Below, piece after piece: positions 8,692 to 18,546 of a stretch of DNA of 19,730 nucleotides. The first letter of the stretch is position 1. Each line of letters opens with the position of its first letter. The DNA comes from Carex sylvatica (lineage: Eukaryota > Streptophyta > Magnoliopsida > Poales > Cyperaceae), in assembly GCA_964058845.1 (NCBI GenBank), contig CAXKVR010000743.1:1-19730 (forward strand), read 5' to 3'. Made by a program: the position numbers and the translations under genes. The notes under the pieces were generated by a model. The model ran no database searches, was not told the origin of the DNA, and worked only from the letters and a program-made list of their open reading frames with translations.

Positions 8692-9750
8692 ATGGTAACA
8701 CAAAGCACGTCACGTTTGATCGATGGTCTCCCTGATGAAGTTGCCATTCAGTGCTTGGCAAGGGTCCCACTCTTCTACCACCCCTCTCTACACTTGGTTT
8801 CGCGATCCTGGCGCTCTGCTTTACGGAGCCCTGACCTCTTTAAGACCCGAACCCGCATTACTTCTACTGAAAACCTCCTTTGTGTGCTCGCTTTCGACCC
8901 TGAGAACACCTGGCAACTCTATGACCCCTTACGCGACCATTGGATTACATTACCAATTATGCCATCCCAGATTCGCCACCTAGCGCGTTTCGGCGTTGCT
9001 TCAGTCTCAGGTAAGCTCTTTGTGATTGGGGGAGGAAGTGACCGGGTCGACCCATTAACCGGCGACCATGATGGTATATTTGCGAGTGACGAAGTATGGT
9101 CTTACAACCCACTACGCCGTGAGTGGACCCACCGGGCCCACATGCTCATGCCACGTGCCATGTTTGCTTGTTGTTCCTTAGACGGGAAAATAATTGTAGC
9201 AGGGGGTTTCACCAATTGCCGGAAATCTATATCAAAGGCAGAGATTTATGACCCTGAGGCTGATAGGTGGGACCCACTGCCTGACCTCCGTCAGACACAC
9301 AGCTCAGCTTGCACTGGGCTGGTTATCAGTGGCAAGATGCATGTCTTGCACAAGGGCCTATCAACGGTTCAGATTTTACAAGAAGGTGGTGTAAACTGGA
9401 AGGTCGAGGACTATGGCTGGTTAGCAGGTCCCATGGCAATGGTGCGCACAGAGCTGTATGTGCTCAGTAATGGATGTATTCTCAAACAGAGGAGGGGGAA
9501 TATGCCAGATAAGATGGTTTCTTGTGCATCAGAGTTTCAGAGCAGGATTGGGTTTGGAATGATTGGTATAGGGGATGAGATATACCTTGTGGGAGGGGTG
9601 ATTGGGCCAGGGCCCAGGAATCAGTGTATTAAGCAGCTTTCTGACGTGGATATATTGAATGTTACGAGCGAGAGGCCAACCTGGCGACCGGGGTCTCCTA
9701 TGACACGCTGCCGGGGTAGCATCCTCGGGTGTGCCTTGCTGACAATTTGA
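8692..9750 (+). CDS. SKIP30: F-box/kelch-repeat protein SKIP30
   Basis: This 352-residue protein matches the length and sequence I know for the SKIP30 family (Arabidopsis At3g63220). The F-box is at about residues 8-51 (LIDGLPDEVAIQCLARVP, then LVSRSWRSALRS); in the SCF complex it would bind an ASK/SKP1 adaptor. Kelch-type blades follow at about 64-95, 98-150, 155-200, 204-255 and 285-338, with the typical Gly pairs at 113-115, 171-172 and 301-302 and Trp/Tyr positions such as VWSYNP and EIYDP. The C terminus PMTRCRGSILGC is a family signature. The role is substrate selection for ubiquitination; the substrate is unknown. The CDS has no intron and is richer in G+C than its surroundings. The start at 8692 (context ATCATGG) gives the expected family N terminus. 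It converges tail-to-tail with the FLZ gene. No defects are seen. Confidence 0.95.
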   Translation: MVTQSTSRLIDGLPDEVAIQCLARVPLFYHPSLHLVSRSWRSALRSPDLFKTRTRITSTENLLCVLAFDPENTWQLYDPLRDHWITLPIMPSQIRHLARFGVASVSGKLFVIGGGSDRVDPLTGDHDGIFASDEVWSYNPLRREWTHRAHMLMPRAMFACCSLDGKIIVAGGFTNCRKSISKAEIYDPEADRWDPLPDLRQTHSSACTGLVISGKMHVLHKGLSTVQILQEGGVNWKVEDYGWLAGPMAMVRTELYVLSNGCILKQRRGNMPDKMVSCASEFQSRIGFGMIGIGDEIYLVGGVIGPGPRNQCIKQLSDVDILNVTSERPTWRPGSPMTRCRGSILGCALLTI

Positions 9751-11089
9751 GGTGGTTGTTTATTATCTTTTTTGGTTTCTCTTTGAAGAAGCTAGGAGGA
9801 ATTTGTATTTCATGAGCTACCTACATTTTTTTCAGCTTTATTTTACTAGTTTCATTGTCCATTATGAAGTTCTTTCTTGGCGATCTCAAGAGCTGAACCC
9901 CTAATGTAGGGTCTCGTTAAGGTATGTGATAAGTTGTTTGGTATTATTGAGCATGCATGCTGTTGTGCTCTATGGGAGTAAATTGAACAAAGCAGATCAT
10001 ATTTACATGGATGTAGTTGGAAGTTGACTTGTTTTCATTTTTTTCTTCTGTACATTTTGCTTGCTTATTGTTGTTTGGGTTGCTTTGCTTTTTGCTTATT
10101 TGAAGCTTCAATTTTCATGTGCTTAGAGCCCTATATTACATTTGGAAAGTTATTTTGGGCTTAGGTTGATGGGCTTTGTGCCTCTATGGTTCTTTTTTGT
10201 TTTGTCTAGACAATGGTTTCACCGGGTTGATACACAAAAGCTTAGTCCAATAATTGAAGTTTGGTGAAATATTATTTTCTATCTTGTCACAGATGTCAAT
10301 GTTATTGGTACTGTTTTTATACGAATGACTCTGCCAACTAAACTAAATTTGCATCCTTATTGCAAAGATGATGTATTACTGAAAATCAATTGACGATGAG
10401 ATCAACTTTGCAGTTCAACCCTCCTTTTAAACTGCAATTGTAACGCCTTTCTTTTCCATAAAGTTAAAGAATTTAGGGGGCAAAGAATCATTTTCCAGAA
10501 CGCATTATCTTTTGCAAGATGATTTCTCTATATTTTGTGTTTGCTCAACGCTATGTTGCTGTAGTTTAAAGCGACGTTTAACTTACAATTACAATCAATA
10601 TGATAATAGAAATTATTAAAGGAGAAAATTTTCTGGTAGAGCAATCATTACAAGCAATACATCTCTACTCTCTGGAGAGGGAAACAAAAATAGCTCAGTG
10701 AAAAGATATGAAACAGAATAAATGCATATATAACCGTGGCTAATAACTTACAGTATCTTTGCATTATTGAATTTTACTTTTTAGCACCATGCAATCCTGT
10801 TCATTCAGTCAAAAAGGAGAGAGAACCCATCAAATAGTAACAAAAGAAGACAAACCATCCCTCTCTTTCCATCACTACAAAAAAAGCTAAACTAGCAAGT
10901 CTCCTCCATGGAAAGCATCCAATCAAAATAAAACCAATTAAAGTTACCTCACCACGGAATCTTCTTCTCTAAGCCTAAAACCCCACAAATCGAATTTACA
11001 AAATTTTGAACGGGCATAAGGTGGAAGAAAAAATTCTAAAGACAGTGGAACGCCTCTAGTCCTCATCTGATTCCAATTGAACGGAGATA
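9751..11089. other. Convergent intergenic region with both 3' UTRs
   Basis: This spacer receives the 3' ends of SKIP30 from the left and of the FLZ gene from the right. The first part is T-rich, as usual for plant 3' UTRs. For the minus-strand gene the best poly(A)-signal-like word is AATAAT at about 10763-10768. No canonical AATAAA is placed convincingly for SKIP30. There is no open frame of note. CACTACAAAAAAAGC at about 10873 resembles a CACTA transposon end but has no partner. Confidence 0.5.
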
Positions 11090-12110
11090 TCAATCCATCG
11101 CCTCATCAAACAGCATCGCTTGGTATCTACACTCAGTACTGCAAAATGCGCTCTCCCCCCTGAAATAATAATGAATTACATTTAGGTTTTTCATTTTAAA
11201 ATCCATATTGTAGAATAATATCAAATAATAATTTATTTATTTTTGTAAGGAAAAAGAGAGAAAATATATAGATTAAAAAGTCAAAATTAAACAAGAATTA
11301 GATTGAAGTAAACCTGTACATGAAAACATCACTGCCTGGACTAATATCCTTGTTGCAACCATGGCAAAAACTCAAAAAATCACCAGATTGTCTCCTCGAT
11401 TGATCACCGCCACTTGAAAAATGATCACTACTGTCGCACCTCAACGGTATCATAAGCCCCTCGGTACCAGGACTCTCAACAACTCTGTTATCAAATATGT
11501 GAGTAGTTCTCGGATTGGGGCCGTGCGATATGATACAAGTGTAATCTTCAGATAACAGTTCTAAATCTCTTGGTGAGAGGCACCCATTGGATCCAATTGG
11601 GGTTCTATCGATAGGAGAACACACACCAAGTTGGGAGATTTTGTTTTTTATGCCAAATTCTATATGATGACCAGTTGGTGAAGGTGGAGGTACTTGAATC
11701 TTTAATTTGGATCCAAAGAGGACCATTCTACTATCATGACACGAAGCGGGGTTACTATCCATTTCTTCATCTTTGAGTACATCGATCAGACCTAATCCGA
11801 TGGGTTTCAGATTGTTGATCTTGGTTTCTCTAGCAATGGCGGAAGGAGAGGGATGAGCCCATGTTGGGTTTGTAATTTTGGAGAAAGGTCTTGGTTCAAG
11901 CGTAGAGGTTGGACTTATGGAGACATGCTCTGTTTCTTGGCAAGCACTTGTTTTGTTAGCCTTTGGAGAGAGACCCAAAATGAGTCTCGGATAATTGAGA
12001 AGAGGAGAGGTGGACTTGCCGCTATCTGCAGAAATGCTCTGTTTATTGTTACCAATTGATCGTGATCTCTTTCTAATCATCATCAGTTGTATTATTGATC
12101 TCAGAAACAT
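11090..12110 (-). CDS. FLZ: FCS-like zinc finger (FLZ/DUF581) protein, FLZ10-like; two exons
   Basis: The CDS is complement(join(11090..11159,11314..12110)) and encodes 288 residues from the first in-frame ATG. The FLZ domain is C-terminal: FCHGCNKDI...DVFMYR from exon 1, then GESAFCSTECRYQAM from exon 2, with zinc ligands at about C249, C252, C272 and C276. Upstream blocks typical of the FLZ10-like group are SPTSTLEPRPFSKITNP (about 67-83), IGLGLIDVL, VLFGSKLKIQVP, and LSEDYTCIISHGPNPRTTHIF (about 196-216, shown with gaps elsewhere in the family). FLZ proteins are plant-specific adaptors that bind SnRK1 kinase subunits through this domain. The family start M-(L/I)-x-KRSRS matches the Met at 12080, so translation may begin there (278 residues) instead of 12110. 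Five bases further upstream the same frame only offers TTG at 12119. The protein ends ...LFDEAMD, stop at 11090-11092. It is complete, and no defect is seen. Confidence 0.94.
11160..11313 (-). other. Intron splitting the FLZ zinc finger (154 bp)
   Basis: On the minus strand the donor is TACAG|GTTTAC at 11313 and the acceptor is TTATTTCAG| ending at 11160. It is a phase-2 intron inside an Arg codon: AG from exon 1 and G from exon 2. Removing it joins FMYR to GESAFCSTECR and restores both halves of the CxxC...CxxxC finger, which strongly supports the call. Reading through it instead gives a stop after four extra codons. An intron at this point is typical of FLZ genes. Confidence 0.93.
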
Positions 12111-12132
12111 GTAGGACAAGAGAAAAAGGTTC
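12111..12132 (-). promoter_or_regulatory. Possible 5' UTR splice acceptor before the FLZ start
   Basis: On the minus strand 'cattttttccaattttcag' ends at 12132 and is followed by a 21-nt stretch leading to the ATG at 12110. It is a near-ideal acceptor with a polypyrimidine tract. If used, the FLZ leader has an intron whose donor would lie further right; GTAAG words on the minus strand near 12223 and 12471 are candidates. It competes with the TATA model at 12208-12215, which gives a short unspliced leader. Confidence 0.4.
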
Positions 12133-12207
12133 TGAAAATTGGAAAAAATGTAAGTTTAGTTACAGCTTGAATCAACAAAAAGTTGAGTACAACTACTATT
12201 GAATGGG

Positions 12208-12215
12208 TATTTATA
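12208..12215 (-). promoter_or_regulatory. TATAAATA box upstream of the FLZ gene
   Basis: TATAAATACCC on the minus strand is a consensus plant TATA box. A start site 25-35 nt downstream, near 12175-12185, would give a leader of about 70 nt before the ATG at 12110. It could also be an alternative promoter inside a 5' UTR intron. Confidence 0.5.
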
Positions 12216-13230
12216 AATGATCTTACAAGTTACAAGATGCGTGTACGATTCCTTTTGATCAGTGAGAAGGATGCGAGTTCTTGGCTTTCATCTCTTTCCT
12301 CGTTGAATTTGGAATCTCTCTTTGGGCTTAAGATTTAATTATATTTACACTAGTACCTCCAGCTGTAGTATGTTGACTATAATAAGAGAACAAAACATAA
12401 ATTATAACCAGCGCTCAAAGCTGTGTCAATGCTCAAAACTCTCTCTCTATCTCTCTCTAGTATGGCTAGAGCTTACAAAGCAGAGAGGCTCAGTGCCTCT
12501 CTTTTCTTTCTTTCGTTCTGTTTCTCTAGTAGGGAGGTGAGAAAAGGAGAGCAGCAAGGTGAAGCTTTAAAGAAGGAACTCTTGGGACTCGAGATGATTA
12601 GGCGACATAACTATCACTGAACAGAGACGAGAGAGAGAAAGAGAGACGTATACTTCACCAAAGACCGTTTGGTTGTTTCTTACAAACCGCCGTTCTCTTT
12701 TTGTCTCTCCATTTCATCTCTTCTCTTTTTAAAACCTTCCCCCCTCTGTTTCGCTTCACAAGAGAAGCTCGTTCGGGTGTGCTGATCTCTCCAATTTTGG
12801 AATGACACCTCCAGTGGTGACCCGCTACAGAAATTTACGCATTGGATCGTCACAGTATTCGGACAGGAGTTGAATTACGGTTGATTCAGAAATCAGTAAG
12901 TGCAAGGGTCAAGGGAAGTGAAAATTCAGAATAGTAGCCTAGTAGGGGAGGGCCGCAGGGGACCTGCCAATGGATTAGTGGGCCGGGTATGTGCCGACGA
13001 CCCGGACTTGAAGTCCGTTTGCGTTGGGTTTTGTCAGATGCGCCGGGTCGTTCCTATCCTCTTAACATTATGTTGGATTCACACAAGATAGTAGGAAGGA
13101 AGAGAGCGAGAAAAAATGGAAAAGAAACCAGTATTTTATTTATTATGTTATTTAATTTATGAGTTGAGTTAAAATGAATTAGTTATTGGTTTTGTTATTC
13201 AATTATATTTCAGATTATTATTTTTATTTT
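12216..13230 (-). promoter_or_regulatory. Upstream region of the FLZ gene with CT/GA tracts
   Basis: This region holds a CT-rich tract on the plus strand at about 12439-12465 and a GA-rich tract at 12622-12650, which is CT-rich in the direction of the FLZ gene and resembles a plant Y-patch or leader. Less AT-rich sequence continues to about 13090, with GTGGGCCGGGT and CGACCCGGAC words near 12978-13010, including one TGGGCC core. Open frames here (12322-12540, 12423-12620, 12900-13091) are short, of low complexity or without ATG, and match nothing known. The most likely content is promoter plus leader of the minus-strand gene. Confidence 0.45.
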
Positions 13231-13235
13231 TAAAA

Positions 13236-13400
13236 TCTGAACCGTTTAACATGATTTTCGTATTAAAATATATTTAGTGATCAAATTTTATATTTTTAAT
13301 ATTTTTTTTAATATTTTTTAGATAGATACAATATCATTGCTTTTAGAAGATTTTGAGCCATTCAATGCAGTGATTTTGTGCCTATCTAAAAAATGTTGTA
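13236..13400. mobile_element. Truncated relative of the 3556-3954 fold-back MITE
   Basis: The order TCTGAAC(C)GTTTAACATGAT, 'caaattttatatttttaat' and 'agatagatacaatatcattg', followed by an 'attttgtgcctat..aaaaaat' return, matches the left arm and loop of the element at 3556-3954 with many substitutions. The match stops shortly after the loop, so the right arm is missing. It is an older, broken family member. Confidence 0.68.
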
Positions 13401-14380
13401 ATATTAATATTATATTTAGTATTTCAAATCAACTATTCAGACTTTAAAGACAAATATAATAATGTAAAGCATGATTGGAACACAAAATTAATGATTTACT
13501 AATCTTAATTTATTTCATTTGGTTTCGTTATACTTCAGTTAAAAAATTAAAAATATATTATCTATTAATTTTATTATCGTATCAATTATTGAACTAAATA
13601 AAATTAATCATGAAATTTTATTTCTCCTATCTTCTCTTCCCTTCTCTATTCAAACATGATGTAATGTTTATCCACCTATCTCTGGGTTAACCAAGCCAGC
13701 TGTAGGTTAGCTCGGCTCTCTAGTTCAGATATTCATTCATCTTTTATAAGATAAGTTTAAATTCACTCTTATTTATTCATCACATTTGACTACCTAAATT
13801 TTTTAAATAAAGTACTAATATTGAATTCGTAAAAAATACTAAAATCATGTGGACTTCTCTTGAATAGTAAATTATAAGTCTTCATTATTTTGGATCTGTG
13901 ATTAGGGAGTTACCGAGTTATAAATCAAAATTATCCAACATGACTCGATCGAGTTGATGATTATTTATATTACATAAAAGGAAAACAAAATATAATCTGT
14001 TTTGGATTATAAGATAGGTTTTAGAGTTTCAAAACTATAACTGTAAGTTGGAAGTAGACTTAAAATGTAAAATTTACATTGATTCAACAATTAGAACAAT
14101 CTTATAAATTAATGTATATTATCTATGGTAATTTTGAAATTACTGAACATGATAACCTCAGCATCAAGTAAATTTATCAAGAGAGTCCTATTAGAAGATA
14201 ATGTGTTCTTACAAGCTCTTTTCATACATTGTAAATTTGTAGTAGTATTCGAAAATTGATAAACCCAATGCAATTTTATATTATTAAGCCAAAAAAAATT
14301 ATAACTTAACTGTTGTTATGAGTTCTTTCTTTTTCTTCTTTTTTTCAATAAAAATGAAGGTAATGTATTTAGACTTTATG
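13401..14380. other. AT-rich intergenic sequence, no gene seen
   Basis: No coding frame. A short segment at about 13690-13722 ('ccagctgtaggttagctcgg' type) resembles the GCTCG-rich ends of the hAT-like element at 5164-5629 and may be a fragment of such an element. Otherwise there is only decayed AT-rich sequence. Confidence 0.45.
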
Positions 14381-14862
14381 TATGTTTGAATGTGTCAAGA
14401 ATAGAGGTTATTCTAAAATAACGGCTATTCGAAATAACAATGTGCATCCAAACAATATTTTTGTTATTTGGAATAGTTAGAATAGTTGCTATTTTATATT
14501 CCTTGTAAATGTTGGAATAGCTACTATTCGAAAATGTGAAGAGAGAGGAAAAAATAATTTTTTTTTATTTTCGTCAATACACTCCATAAATGACAAAATT
14601 GACACTATTTTATGTTATCTTCACATTGTGACAATTCGTTTAAGACCCATTTGCCTATATTTCCTCTTAATTAGCACCTTATTAACACTATTATTTATCA
14701 TTTACAACTATTCACTATTCCAAATGTACAATCCAAACAAAATTTTTATTAATCCGAATAGCACCATTTTTACACTAATCTAAAAATCACTATTTTTTCT
14801 CTATTCTTATTTACTATTCTCAAATTTTGCTATTCTAACTATTCTAGCTCTCATCCAAACGT
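14381..14862. mobile_element. Fold-back element rich in GAATAG/CTATTC words
   Basis: The left end GTTTGAATGTGTCAAGAATAG and the right end read backwards, GTTTGGATGAGAGCTAGAATAG, form drifted terminal inverted repeats of about 45 bp. GAATAG or its complement occurs many times within the element, mostly toward the ends, and a CATCCAAACAAxATTTTTxTTA block occurs twice in the same orientation (about 14445 and 14731). No clean target duplication is evident. About 480 bp with no reading frame, so a MITE of undecided superfamily. Confidence 0.68.
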
Positions 14863-15085
14863 ATATATTTACAAGAGAACTTCAATCATATTTCGAACTT
14901 ACAATCTTTTGTACTTTTGTACGAAGAATATTATCTTATCTAATAGATTAAATGTTAGTTCTCTTTGTTATGATGAGTATACATTTTTGTAAAACTTTGT
15001 TTAATAAGTAGTTATTATTTAATAAATAGTATATTGTTATGAATAAATTAAGTTATAAAAGTCAATTTGCGACTCTCTCATGTTA

Positions 15086-16634
15086 CAATTTTTTCGGCCA
15101 TTTTTATTAATACCTCAAAAAAAAAAAAATTAAAAATACCATTGTCATTGTTTTTTTTTTAAACTGCCCCGACCGCTAGGCCCACAGGTGATCCAAAAAT
15201 CCCACCAGACCGCTCTATCACGGGCGGGTCAGACCCCTAGTATACCACCCCTGTAGGGGGCGGTCCACTTGAATTTTTTTTTTTTAGAGATATTAATATT
15301 TTGATATAAATTATTTTGTGAAGAAATTTTTTTCTTATTTAGAGTGTATGCCAAAAAATAAGACATTTGATATATTTATGAAGTGATGTCGCAACTCTTT
15401 ACTACAATTTATACATGATACGCGCATGGGATATAGTTATAAAGTTTTATTGGCCTTGATTCTTTAATACTTTATTTTATTCAAATATACACAAGGAAAT
15501 ATAGTTAGATTGTCTCAATGATGTCAACTTTTTTTTTAGAGAATAGTTAGATTATTTGATTATTGTCGACATATACCATTTGCTCGGAGATAGGCAAATG
15601 GACACAATAAATAGTAAATACATTTTAAAATAATTATATGAATAATTCTTGAATAATCTCTTAGACTTATGACTAAAAAAATAATCTCTTAGTCATAGTT
15701 TCATTCTGAGTTCAACTTTGCACATCTGTTTAACATAACAAAATATCTCTAAAAATCATGAAAATTGACTGACATGCATTCTTGACATCATAGAACACGA
15801 CTGCAAAGTTTCATATAAAATCTCCACACAAAAACTTAAACTGAATTTTTGAGGCACTAAACGATGTGTTTTTAAAATTCTGATACTCCGGATGCCTCTC
15901 ACGATGCCCGAGATATCCACCCAAGGAAAAAATCAGATCTGTCTTGTTCTCTCCTTTTCAAAAAGTGGTAATACGTGCAAATTAGACTTTTCTAGCCAAA
16001 GTTATGGATGTTTAAAGTTTTTTTGAAAACTCAACTTTGGAAATTCATAACTAACTGTAGAAAAATTCAAATAAATTGAAATTTGTGTCAATTCTGTGTA
16101 TTTTTGTATGCTCTATATACTGGTATAATTACTTTTATAGTTTGGTCCCTATACCAGTCCAGACCTATACTGGTAAATCAGTCCAGACTGACTGATATAG
16201 GGACCAAAATGCAAAAGTGATTTGAGTAGCACATGTGACAGTCTGAAATGTCTAAGAGGATCATTGAGTATGGAATTCAGATTCTAGATACCTGAGGTTC
16301 AATTATAAAATCTGAACCGTTTTTTAAATTGTGCCGTTATAGCGCACTATTGCGCCGCTAGGGCATGCTATTTAGAACCTTGTTTTTGGCATACAAGAAA
16401 ACTTTTTCTTCACAAAATTAATTAAATCAAAATATTAATATCTCTAAAAAAAAAAATAGAGGACCCCTGCAGAGAACAGTCTGTTAGGGGTTTGACCCGC
16501 CCGTAATGAGGGCGGTCTGGTGGGTTTTTTGGGCCGCTCGTGAACCTAGCAATCGGGACAGTTTAAAAAAAAAAACAGATGGCAGGAGGCATTTTAAAAA
16601 AAAAAAAAATTAATAAAAATGGCCGCAACTTTTC
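15086..16634. mobile_element. Mutator-like non-autonomous element with ~250-bp TIRs
   Basis: The element is 15095-16625 (1531 bp). Both ends begin with exactly CGGCCATTTTTATTAAT. The inverted repeats continue for about 266 bp on the left (to 15360) and 245 bp on the right (from 16381), with shared words AAACTG(C/T)CCCGA, CCCACCAGACCGC, CGGGCGGGTCA, AGAGATATTAATATTTTGAT and GTATGCCAAAAA. The flanking 9-mers CAATTTTTT (15086-15094) and CAACTTTTC (16626-16634) agree at 7 of 9 positions, as expected for an aged 9-bp Mutator-like duplication. The ~1-kb interior has no credible reading frame. Each TIR carries a GC-rich block in an otherwise very AT-rich setting, bordered by long A or T runs. Confidence 0.82.
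16127..16221. repeat. Hairpin inside the long-TIR element
   Basis: AATTACTTTTATAGTTTGGTCCCTATA-type sequence (about 16127-16154) is answered by TATAGGGACCAAAATGCAAAAGTGATT-type sequence (about 16195-16221). The ~40-nt loop contains CAGTCCAGAC twice. TTTGGTCCCTATA is a perfect complement of the core of the other arm. It could be a small MITE nested in the larger element. No target duplication was identified. Confidence 0.72.
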
Positions 16635-17690
16635 ACTTATTACTTGAAAACTTCTCCTTAAAGAAGTTGTAACATTTATCAACAAAATTGACTTTCATTT
16701 ATCAACAAAATTAATTGAGATAACTTATCATTTACATTTTCTAATCTATAAATACAGGCTTTATAAAGCATGTATTATACACACATAAAAAAAATATACA
16801 TACATAAATAGTCATCTTTATATATTCTCAATATCTTCTTTACTCTTCTTTATCTTCAATTTATAACATATACTAATTTTTGCAAAAAGAGTTGAATAAA
16901 ATGTTCAAATAAATTCACTAAAAATTAAATTAAATAAGGATTGTTATAAAAAAATTCGTTTAAAAACAGAAATAACTATTGAAGAAAAGTTAAACTCTAA
17001 TTAAATTGAGATATTTTTTATTTACGTAATTATATAAAATAAATTTTAAATGATATTGTAAATAATTTCATATTAACTCTACTACATGTTTTCTAAAAAA
17101 AATTATATTTAATAAAAGTACACTCCAAGTTAAAATTCAACAAAATTAACAAATATATTTTAAAATTATAAGAATGAATGGTCTTAAATTCATCCTTATA
17201 AAATGTGCTCTAACATAAACAAGAAGATAGATCATAAGATAAAAAATGTTGCCGCATTAAAAAAAAATTGTTTTGATTTTTCCGATTTTTTTAATATGGA
17301 TTTTTTTTTTTTTTTTTTAAAGTCGGCAATTTTTCTAACTAGAATAGAGACATGTTACAAGTGACCGACGAACCGAATGGTTGTGGTTCCGAGAGTATAG
17401 GGATGTAGGGTCCTTCTTTGAATATTCGCGGGACCCACCTGTCATCCAATCATACGCGATTAATTAATTGGATTCGTCGTATCCTTCAATTTTTTTTTTA
17501 AATTATCCTTCATCCCTTTCAGCACCTCAAGGTTCTCAACCTCTCCGTTTCTTTGTGTAACGTCTTCATCGACTACTTTTAGTGATAAGCGACCTTCTTT
17601 GTCGTTTAGTGAATTTTACCGTTTTACCCCTCTAAGGTCCTGCTTTGTCGCTTTGGCCATTAAAATATCGCCACGCTTGACAGAAACGAC
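16635..17690. other. AT-rich sequence with an isolated TATA motif, no gene seen
   Basis: CTATAAATACAG at about 16746-16756 is a consensus TATA box, followed by a CT-rich stretch ('ttctttactcttctttatct', about 16835-16854), so it has promoter form. No reading frame follows. It may be a decayed LTR or gene fragment. From about 17340 the sequence becomes less AT-rich and includes CGCGGGACCCACCTGTCATCC (near 17427) and a CCAAT word. This appears to lead into the promoter-like island at 17702. Confidence 0.4.
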
Positions 17691-17701
17691 TATATCATAA
17701 A

Positions 17702-17747
17702 TGGGCCCAACGGTGTACACGTGCGACTGGGCCCACAGGTGGCCCAC
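17702..17747. promoter_or_regulatory. Promoter-like island: three TGGGCC-type sites and a G-box
   Basis: TGGGCCCA occurs at 17702-17709 and again at 17728-17735, TGGCCCAC at 17740-17747, and CACGTG at 17718-17723, all within 46 bp. TGGGCC ('site II') elements bind TCP factors and mark promoters of plant growth, ribosomal and organelle-biogenesis genes; the G-box binds bZIP or bHLH factors. The palindromic sites give no direction. No gene is found within 2 kb to the right or on the minus strand to the left. Confidence 0.55.
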
Positions 17748-17779
17748 GTTACACGGACTGGGTTTTGTTCAGGCCTCAA

Positions 17780-18546
17780 ACGCAGCGTGTGAACCTCAGT
17801 ACCTCACTGACAATGTAAATAATTACGTTCAATTAAGGGTTGTGGTGGTTATCATAATATGATTGCTAGCACCATAGTGCACACCGTCTTATTTACCTCA
17901 ATGTATGTTATGAGTATTATTTGAAATTAATTTCTAGTACCAATTTTGTTTCGAACAATTTCTTTTTGATGAATATAATTCAAAATTAAATTATATAAAT
18001 CAATATATAATGAAGCATATAATAGGTGAAAACTTCTTCAATTGAAGATAAACACTTCTCCTAAAGTATTTTACTGTAATTAATAAGTTATAGCCCCCTC
18101 GAATTTCCCAGCATTTTCAAAATAATGTCCAATTTCTTAATAAATTTTATAGACTAACTGTAATTATTACAAAATTCCCATGATGTTTGTAAGAGCGTAA
18201 AAAGAGAAAATTTCACCGAATTTAATTTTACCATCATTAAAAATTAAAATCCAATAGCCATATTTTTTTAAGAAAATTTCATACCTACGGGCTTTTTCTT
18301 AAAAAATATATATATAAAATAGTGGAAATCAAGAAATAATACATCATCGTCAAAAACAGGGTGGCAAGCAGGAAATTTCCAAACCAATAGTAAGAAAGAG
18401 GTATAAAAATACAAAGAAAGTGAACCAATGTGATGCAAGGAGAAGGAGAGATGCTACCGTTCCTTGAGACAAGGCATTCAAAGTGGCCCCATGCATGTTA
18501 TTTTCTTTAATAGTTTAATGATTCCCATACGTTTAACTACTGAAAA
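17780..18546. other. AT-rich sequence, no gene seen
   Basis: No coding frame of note. CATGCATG, an RY-type motif, is at about 18492-18499. A less AT-rich stretch at 18420-18500 has no recognisable product or hairpin. Confidence 0.45.

Noticed and set aside
8723..8983. 86-codon frame within the SKIP30 CDS
   Set aside because: It is a shadow of the real coding frame on the same strand.
10873..10890. CACTACAAAAAAAGC, resembling a CACTA transposon end
   Set aside because: It lies in the probable FLZ 3' UTR with no inverted partner, no subterminal repeats and no 3-bp duplication that I could find.
11853..12059. 68-codon plus-strand frame opposite the FLZ gene
   Set aside because: It is antisense to the FLZ exon 1 coding frame, which has clear family motifs.
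12900..13091. 63-codon plus-strand frame in the less AT-rich block
   Set aside because: It opens with GTG and has no known motif. The composition is better explained as promoter or leader of the minus-strand FLZ gene.
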